DNA of 64,000 nt from Gadus chalcogrammus (taxonomy: Eukaryota > Chordata > Actinopteri > Gadiformes > Gadidae): assembly GCF_026213295.1 (NCBI RefSeq), contig NC_079423.1:20098288-20162287 (forward strand), given 5' to 3'. The translations under genes and the position numbers were made by a program. How positions within the stretch are numbered: position 1 is the stretch's first letter; every line of letters starts with the position of its first letter. Of this stretch, positions 56,652-64,000 are shown in pieces. Below the pieces are notes generated by a model. It did not search any database. It saw only the letters and a list, made by a program, of their open reading frames with translations, and had not been told where the DNA came from.

Positions 56652-57113
56652 TAGAGCTGTCAAGCGATTAAAATATTTAATCGTGATTAATCGCATTAAT
56701 GTCATAGCTAACTCATGATTAATCGCAATTAATCACAAATTATTTTTCTATGCTAAATATCCCTTGATTTTTTTGTCCCATAATTCTTCTCATTTTAATT
56801 CTCTTATTAACATGGTGAAGTGCATCGGCTTGCCTTGTGCAAATGATTTTTTATTGATAACAACATTGGCATATACTGATCAAAACAGGACGATACAAAA
56901 AAAGAGCCTATAGTGCAATTAAACGACTGCTTTGAACAAATGTCATTTGAACATAGCAGTCAGGCTACTGCTTCTTTGTTTTGAGCCAAAGAAAAATTCT
57001 TTTTTTTTTTTTTTTTTTAAATATAATTGCGTTAATCGCGCGATAAAAAAATTAACGCCGTTAAAATTGGTTTGCGTTAACGCCGTTAATAACGCGTTTA
57101 ACTGACAGCTCTA
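56652..57113. mobile_element. hAT MITE, TSD ATATAATA
   Basis: Termini TAGAGCTGTCAAGCG and AACTGACAGCTCTA, with the 8-bp duplication ATATAATA (56644-56651 and 57114-57121). The duplication lies in simple AT sequence, so it is slightly less certain. ATTAATCGC/GCGTTAAT boxes flank a T-run at about 57000-57017. Confidence 0.85.
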
Positions 57114-57126
57114 ATATAATATAATA

Positions 57127-57173
57127 TATAATATCACGGCCAAAAGCTGTGTGCGCCTCCGGATGATATTATG
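57127..57173. repeat. Short element with ATAATATCA ends
   Basis: ATATCACGGCCAAAAGCTG and TGCGCCTCCGGATGATATTA form a unit of about 45 bp whose tips are inverted (ATAATATCA and TGATATTAT). Close relatives are at about 63750-63796 and, diverged, inside the hAT at about 46000-46045. Confidence 0.5.
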
Positions 57174-57345
57174 AATTAAAGACTGCGTTGGGTTCGCGGA
57201 CGTCTCTGGTACTTCCACAACAAGTTAAGACTCGTAGTAGGGGTTATCTCGGCCAGAGTCCTGCACGGGTTCGGGTACCCGACGGCGGGTGACCCGCACA
57301 ATTTAGATTAAATGGGAAGAAAATAATGTACTGTGTTGGACACGG

Positions 57346-57620
57346 GTGCTGGTCAGGTCAGACGCCTGTACAGCGCAGGTCGGTCGCGGGTTTTGCGATT
57401 GTGAGCGAGACTTCCCGGTGCTGGATATGTTATTCAGCTTCGGAGGAGTCTTCCATGCAACGGTAGAGTCTGTTCTCCTCTACGGCAGCGAATGCTGGTC
57501 CCTGAAGCCAACCTTGCAGAAGTCTTTAGACAGGTGCTACACCAGAATGCTGCGTGCAGTACTCTACATTCAAGCTCACAGAAGTCTTGGGAAGAACTGC
57601 CACAGAAACCCACAAAAGGG
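57346..57620 (+). pseudogene. Non-LTR retrotransposon RT, C-terminal scrap
   Basis: The frame includes ATVESVLLYGSECWSLKPTL and SLDRCYTRMLRAV, a pattern common near the C-terminus of several fish LINE proteins. The catalytic core is absent and the frame degenerates after HRSLGKN. The clade cannot be assigned from this. A CAGAGTCCTGCACGGG string at about 57254 upstream may be another element end. Confidence 0.6.
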
Positions 57621-57708
57621 TTTACAAATATACATTCGGACGTTGGTATCTTATTTATCCAAACCTAACCCTAACCACAAATATACATTCTATGTCGATA
57701 AGAGATAA

Positions 57709-58580
<872 letters not shown>

Positions 58581-58735
58581 CGGGCTATTGCCAGACCAAG
58601 CTCTATCGTAGATTGCACGTGGGTCTGGGGAGGCTGCTGTATTTTTCTTCAGCACAAGAGGTGTAATCAATGGGCGTAGTTCAAACGACTCTGTACGCAA
58701 TTGGTTGCTTGCCATCGCTTCCCCTGTCCTAAACC

Positions 58736-58758
58736 ACGGGGGGGGGGGGGGGGGGGGG
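58736..58758 (+). repeat. Poly-G run
   Basis: A G homopolymer of just over 20 nt; the length is likely unreliable in the assembly. Confidence 0.9.
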
Positions 58759-58991
58759 CGCACTGCACATCAATAAGGAGCTCTGAGGGTTGTTCCACGA
58801 ACTGAGGTTTAACAAACACTGAGTTAACGCTGAACTCTAGGTTGATTGAACCTGTGCCGACCAACCCAGAGTTTTCGGTTCCACAGCAGCGACTATGCAT
58901 TAGTTCAATCAACTCAGGGTTAAAAAGACGTGATGTATGGATCATGGAAACCCTGATCGATATGGCGAAACGGGCCGCTTATTTCAATTAA

Positions 58992-59150
58992 ATGGAACTT
59001 CAGGTTCTCCTGGAGAGCTATGACGAGGTGAAGGACATTATCACAAGAAAAGGGAACGCTAAAGCATCTGCAACCCGGAGAACCAAAGCCTGGCAGCGGA
59101 TCGCTGACCGCGTAAATGCGTTAGTTACACGTCAAAAGCATGATCCTTAA
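58992..59150 (+). pseudogene. Myb/SANT-like domain of Harbinger partner protein
   Basis: MELQVLLESYDEVKDIITRK and TRRTKAWQRIADRVNAL match the Myb/SANT-like DNA-binding domain encoded by Harbinger-type elements. The frame ends at LVTRQKHDP. A stop lies directly before the ATG, and the preceding residues (AKRAAYFN) look like lost N-terminal codons, so it is a fragment. Confidence 0.75.
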
Positions 59151-59543
59151 TATTTGAGCCATGAATATATAAATATCCCAGTTAAGCATTCTTAAAGATC
59201 CTACTACATAACCCCTTTCTTCTAAAAAAATATGTACTCCGATTGCTTCCAAGCGGTCAGCGGATCAAGTATAAAATTAAGTATAAAAAACTGGTAAGCT
59301 TTTCCCACCATCGTATTGTTATAAATTTCAGTAAGCCAATTTTTTAAGCCAATCGTGAAAAGGCCGACAGTCGGCAGACTGGATCTGGCCCTCAAATTGT
59401 CTTGACCCCGGTGGAAGAGCTGTTAATAAACATAAATTCAGGGCGCCCTGGCATGGAAGGGTACCTGGAGGTACCTACCTCCTCAGAGAGTCAGGGGCCA
59501 TACCCCACTGGTTGAATGTAGGTTTTTGTGTTTTCTTGTATTT

Positions 59544-60265
59544 AGGGGTCCAAGCCAACAGGTTGGAGTCTGCTGCATCTTTTGGCATAGGCCACGCCCA
59601 TTTGCGTCGATACATTTTTTTCGCAAAAACGTGAAAACCGCTAAACTGCTTTTTCCTTACTCCTCCCACATTTCTTGACCAATCGACACCAAACTTTGCA
59701 CACGACATCTTCAGACGCACACGCAAAGAAATTATCGAACACTTCTTTGATCTGACCCTCGACAACGAATCGGTAGCGTTTTGAATATTTGTTTATTAGC
59801 TACGTTACACTTGGAAAATGAAAAATCCCCAAAAACCCAAAATTACACATCGGATCGAGTCCAGATTTAACACGCATGTTGGTGCTACCCTTAATGTCGT
59901 TCGATAAAAAAATTCGGAAAATTTTCGCAATTAGGGGCCGCAATAAACGAGGAAATTGTATATCTTCTAATTGGCCAAAGGAATGTTCTTCTAACAGAAC
60001 TGATACCATCAAGGGCCAAACCCGAGTCTATAAAAAAAAATGGGCCAGAGTTATTTGGCAAAGGAAAATTGTCTTTGGGAAATTTCACCAGAAGGGGTCG
60101 CCATGAACAAGGAAATAATATATCTCCTGATTGGCCAAAGGAATGTTCTGAAAACGCGTTTGGGGATATATCTCCCACACTGAACCTCCCACAGTAAAAA
60201 CCACGGTAGCGTTTTGAATACTTGCTTCGCGTTGTGCCGGCGAAATGCACATATCTTGGACCCCT
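59544..60265. mobile_element. Unclassified insert with AGGGGTCCAAG ends
   Basis: AGGGGTCCAAG and CTTGGACCCCT mark the ends. GGTAGCGTTTTGAATA occurs twice (about 59770 and 60206), as does ATTGGCCAAAGGAATGTTCT (about 59968 and 60132), showing internal duplication. No target duplication was identified and there is no coding content. Confidence 0.5.
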
Positions 60266-61317
60266 GCATAACTGCTTGCAGTTCTAGTTTAGATTTGTTT
60301 TGCCTTCGAAGTAACACATGCAAACCGTGTGCTTGCCACAGCGCATACTATTCCAAATGTTTCTTTTTTTGGTAACTTGGTATAAAACCTAAAAGTGACA
60401 ATTCATCAACTTCACAGATCAAGATGGATTAGTGCTTGTAATGAAGCCGCCGGCTACGATCGAACATTCTCCAGTGGATGCAAGTCCGTTAGGACTATTT
60501 TGTACTTTATGTTGTAAATGCCTCTCGGCATAGTACTCAGACAATATTGCTCTTTGTATGATAGGAGGCCGATACAAATCTTGGATGGGTCATCTGAAAC
60601 GACTGAGATGTGCTCAGCATCTCCAACATTATAGCCTAGATAAAACTACCATTTGCAAAAAAACGGAGGGCTACGCAAATAGCCTGGAGTGAACTGAAGC
60701 TAGGTCCTCGATTGGTAGTGTTGGCTATGTAAGGCTATTTAAATATATTAAAGATTTGCGCGAGAATCTATATCTCTCCACTCCAGCAAAAAGTCATTCG
60801 ATATGCCAAGATGTCGAGCCGTGGTCTTATCAATCGCTCCCGGTTGATTGCACGTATAATTTGCGCTCCGATATCAGCAGTTCTCTCATCAAAAGGGCAT
60901 GCCATTGTGAACACATGAAATCTGCGGTGAACGCCGGTTTGAATACCCAAAACCGGGTTATGTTTCAAACTTCACCTGCGCAAAACCTGCTCCGACCAGG
61001 TTTGATTCAGAGCATATGTTTCTATAGCAACTAACATACCGTGATCCTTTTGGAACGGAAAACCTAGGGTTACCACAAACCCTGGGTTAACTTACCCGGT
61101 TATGTGATAAAACCGGCTTTGTGGAATACCCCTCTGGACGCAGCTCTAATGGCCCCAGCAGCCTTGATTGAATCTGCGTCAGCTGCTCCTCAGCAGCTGA
61201 TCAATACACACTCTCTGCATGAACACAGACACATATATATGTAAGTATATCTGTCTCATCAGTTAACGTTAATTATTGAATCGTGTCCTAGAGCACGATT
61301 GTACGACCTTTTTCGTG

Positions 61318-61451
<134 letters not shown>

Positions 61452-61499
61452 CAGTGCACCCTCTAGTTATATATAAGTCAATATTCCCTTTTTTTTAAG

Positions 61500-62300
61500 C
61501 AGACCTCCTCAAAAACTGAAACGAAAGTAAACTGATGCATTTCGAATGGCAGCGTTTCTCAGACAATTAACGTGCTCCACAAAACTAAACGAGAGAGAAA
61601 GAGAGAGAGGGAGAGACAGAGAAAGACCTCAGAAGGGGTGTGCGCATAGTATAGTGCACCCTCTAGTTATATATATGTCAATTTTCCCCCCAAAAAAAAA
61701 GTGCTCCACAGAACGAAATGTTATCCAATGTATTTTGAATGGGAGTGTTTCAGACAATTTTCGTGCTCCACAAAGCGAAACGAGAGAGACAAAGAGAGAG
61801 AGGGAGGGAGAGAGAAAGAGGCTTCAGAAAGGGTGTGCGCAGATGGTACAATGCAGTAATCTATTGAATCGTGCCCCAGAGCACGATTGTCTGACTTATT
61901 TCGTGCAACAAAGAACGAAATTCAAACAATTACCTTTCAACTGGGATATTTTCTTCGACCACAGAAGGGGTGTGTGCAGATAGTACAGTGAACCCTCTAC
62001 TTATGTATGTGTCAAAACAAAAAATGCATCAAAGGGTAAATGTAGTGTATTAGGGATAGCCTACTCTGATTTCCCTGTTTTTTACAGCAGACGTCAAAAA
62101 CTTTTCGTTCTCACACTCACGAAATGTAATCTTTTGAATCCTGTCCCAGAGCACGATTGTCCGACATTATTCAAATCAATTTTATTTGTATAGCCCTTAA
62201 TCACCATTACAGTCTCAAAGGGCTTAACAGGCCAAATATTTATGACTTCGTACTGCACAGAACGAAATGTAAACCCATGCATTTTGGATTGGAGCGTTAC
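61500..62300 (+). repeat. Diverged 63-bp-module and GA-rich repeats
   Basis: Scattered units with CGTGCTCCACA, GAACGAAATGT and TGAATGG(G)AG; two GA-rich stretches (about 61590-61625 and 61783-61822); repeated GTGCACCCTCTAGTTATATA and GAGCACGATTGT. It looks like a decayed satellite related to 62414-62663. Confidence 0.6.
62166..62231 (-). mobile_element. L2-like LINE/SINE 3' tail
   Basis: On the minus strand it reads AAGCCCTTTGAGACTGTAAT then GGCTATACAAATAAAATTGA, the familiar 3' end of fish L2-type LINEs and SINEs that share it. Only about 65 bp remains. Confidence 0.6.
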
Positions 62301-62334
62301 TCAGAATATACATAATATATATATGGAAAGGTTT

Positions 62335-62397
62335 CAGTCAGTCAGTCAGTCAGTCAGTCAGTCAGTCAGTCAGTCAGTCAGTCAGTCAGTCAGTCAG
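62335..62397 (+). repeat. (CAGT)n microsatellite
   Basis: About 16 tetranucleotide units followed by two GCCT units. Confidence 0.97.
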
Positions 62398-62413
62398 CCA
62401 GCCTGCCTGCCTG

Positions 62414-62663
62414 TAAAACGCTCCCATTCAAAATGCATCGGTTTACATTTCGTTCTGTGTAGCACGAAAACATCAGGGAAACGCTCCCATTCAGAATGCA
62501 TTGGTTTACATTTCGTTCTGTGTAGCACAAAAACATCTGAGAAACACTCCCATTCAGAATGCATTGGTTTACATTTCGTTCTGTGTAGCACGAAAACATC
62601 GGAGAAACGCTCCCATTCAGAATGCATTGGTTTACATTTCGTTCTGTGTAGCACGAAAAAAGT
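62414..62663 (-). repeat. 63-bp tandem repeat, four units
   Basis: On the minus strand each unit reads ACAGAACGAAATGTAAACC, then ATGCATTCTGAATGGGAGCG, then TTTC and a CGTGCTAC block. Because 63 is a multiple of three the translation is periodic too, but there is no sign of a gene. Same module as 17305-17430. Confidence 0.92.
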
Positions 62664-63030
62664 CTGAGAATTGTGCTCTGGGACACGATTCAATAGATTA
62701 ACGTTTGTGCGCATGAGCACGAAATCGCATGATACTGGGTTGATATATATATGCCTTTATTTCAATGTTCCAAATTCAACAAAAATATTTTCAACGTCCC
62801 CAAATTCCACATGGCAAATTCCGCTGCAAAAGTAAATGTATGTAACTCGGTGTTAACATCCAGGGACCCAAGGAAAAGCAATTGATCCTAGATTCTAGAT
62901 CTCAGTCAAGCAAGGAGAGCGAGCGGGAATAAGAGCGTCACATGTTGGATACCTGACTGATGTGGGAAGACATATGCATAGCAGGTTTTAGCCATGTCCA
63001 ACGGCAACAGCTGTGATGATGTCTTTCTTG
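62664..63030. other. No gene recognised
   Basis: AT-rich sequence following the satellite. GTGCTCTGGGACACGATTCA ties its left end to the satellite family. Confidence 0.3.
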
Positions 63031-63040
63031 ATACACACTA

Positions 63041-63120
63041 GGGCTGGGCGATATGGACCAATAGTCATATCTCGATATCTTCAAGCAGAATATCGATATA
63101 AGATAAATATCGATATTTGT
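63041..63120 (+). mobile_element. Left end of an ATATCGAT-rich DNA transposon
   Basis: TAGGGCTGGGCGATATGG followed by repeated ATATCGATAT is a common fish hAT-type terminus. No partner end or target duplication was found, so it is probably truncated at the G-run near 63124. Confidence 0.5.
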
Positions 63121-63130
63121 CGAGGGGGGG

Positions 63131-63740
63131 GGGGTGCCTCCGATTTACCATTACTATTCCTACCGTTCGGAATTTAATAGTTTGATGGTTGTCGCGGAAA
63201 TATCAATCATAACTATAAATATACAATCACATACAAATTATAATTATTAACCTTGTTTATATAATTATTACATTAGAAGGAACTGTATACATTCTCCCTG
63301 TAACTTAAAACAAATCCCTTCCTCTCTTTTAACAGAGAGGTTAAGTTCATTTGTATTCGAGTTCCCACTGGAGCCAGTCAGTCTGGTATCGAGACCAGGC
63401 CAATCGACTCACTTCTTTGTTGTGTAAACTGTTTACAGCCATGTCTTACAAACCTGCAGACATATCCAATATCCACCCATTGTATTACAAATTGACTTGG
63501 CCTTAGGTCACTCCCACTCCCTACCCACCCACAATGAAAACGTTTGCCTATAAGAATCTTGTTCACCTATTGTCTCGCTGAATGTATCCTTGGTAACCTT
63601 TGCTGCCAGTACTTTTCCCATGATCATGCCTTAAGATTAAATCAAATATTTCGCTGTCCGACGTGTCCATGAGAGAACTTTCTCTTCATCAATGGTTGAA
63701 TAAACCATGGATGGACTAGACACTGCCTCCGCCTCGTATT
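63131..63740 (+). repeat. Possible solo LTR
   Basis: Contains a TATAAG-like box (about 63549), a later AATAAA (about 63700) and TG-rich/CA-type edges in the usual order of an LTR. Boundaries and a target duplication could not be fixed. It is offered only as a possibility. Confidence 0.3.
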
Positions 63741-63966
63741 TGAGAACATTATAATATATTATCACGGCCAAAAGCTGTGTGCCTCCGGAATATTATGCAC
63801 AGAATTGCAACCCTTTGAGTACGACAGTTTTTAAGCACTCTACAAATTACGTGATTTTGTAATTCGTCAGACACCTTATATCCAAACCATTTTCATATTA
63901 TGGAGCCGTTGGTCTTTCGCTTACAAACAAGCTCCTCGGCGCCGCTTGTGCAGGCGAACTCCATAG

Positions 63967-64000
63967 CTGTGTTCGAAATCGTTCCCTATCACGGATATAG
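63967..64000 (+). mobile_element. GTGTTCGAAATCG-type MITE, left end, cut by window edge
   Basis: GCTGTGTTCGAAATCGTTCC followed by CTATCACGGATATAG matches the left end of the copy at 23732-24543. The rest lies outside the window. Confidence 0.8.

Larger units (their letters stand above)
58786..61133 (+). mobile_element. Second Harbinger-type element, TSD CTG
   Basis: Termini AGGGTTGTTCCACGAACTG and AAAGCCGG-type GCTTTGTGGAATACCCCT, flanked by CTG (58783-58785 and 61134-61136). It carries a Myb/SANT-like gene start, and AACCCTGGGTTAAC-like boxes near both ends. No transposase frame is recognised. About 59544-60265 looks like a later insertion. The family differs from the element at 24571. Confidence 0.75.

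Noticed and set aside
62390..62720. Frames with a 21-residue repeat on both strands
   Set aside because: The 63-bp satellite is a multiple of three, so every frame without a stop looks periodic; there is no start context or homology.

Overview
The window looks like one stretch of a teleost fish nuclear genome made almost wholly of transposable elements. No intact host gene, tRNA, rRNA or CRISPR array was found. Four things point to a teleost: a Rex3-type RTE retrotransposon, an R2/HERO-like retrotransposon with a restriction-like endonuclease, Harbinger elements that make CTG target duplications, and many hAT elements with 8-bp duplications. The very long (CA)n arrays and a Gmr1-like LTR element (family first known from Atlantic cod) make a gadid plausible. 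This is an inference from content, not a species identification.

Layout. (1) 1-12 kb: nested inverted repeats. Around a 25-nt loop (7750-7774) lie two near-identical arms of about 2.4 kb (1313-7749 and 7775-10165), bracketed by ends of a GGGCCC-type DNA transposon and by an older AT-rich inverted repeat. The left arm alone carries a 3.9 kb retrotransposon (2035-5981) inside a (CA)n tract, so the right arm preserves the empty site. (2) 12-23 kb: inverted-repeat MITEs, a broken L1-like retrotransposon (ORF1, then ORF2 endonuclease), a 3.5 kb foldback element (16427-19903) that cuts ORF2, and further MITEs. (3) 23.4-37.4 kb: a Russian doll. A hAT transposase remnant is split by a TTA-flanked MITE. 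That MITE holds a CTG-flanked Harbinger inverted dimer, which in turn holds several hAT elements, one containing another MITE. The same dimer carries a head-to-tail trimer of a 1,025-bp hAT element inside a single 8-bp target duplication. (4) 37.8-56.6 kb: a Rex3 fragment and a BEL/Pao LTR retrotransposon (LTR remnants at 38790-38911 and up to 56639; gag, protease, RT, RNase H and integrase all damaged). The BEL element is broken up by a large hAT, a Gmr1-like element with indistinguishable LTRs, two more nested hATs, a further hAT, a MITE and a dead Tc1. (5) 56.6-64 kb: a hAT MITE, a LINE scrap, a second Harbinger with a Myb-like fragment, long (CA)n and other simple repeats, a 63-bp tandem repeat, and the start of another MITE.

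How the parts relate. Nothing here forms a host pathway. Elements parasitise the genome and each other, and nested target duplications give a relative insertion order. Every transposase or polymerase seen is frameshifted, truncated or missing key residues, so mobilisation would need proteins supplied from elsewhere. The youngest events appear to be the Gmr1-like insertion (LTRs identical by eye), the hAT trimer (copies differ at only a few positions) and the 2.4 kb palindrome.
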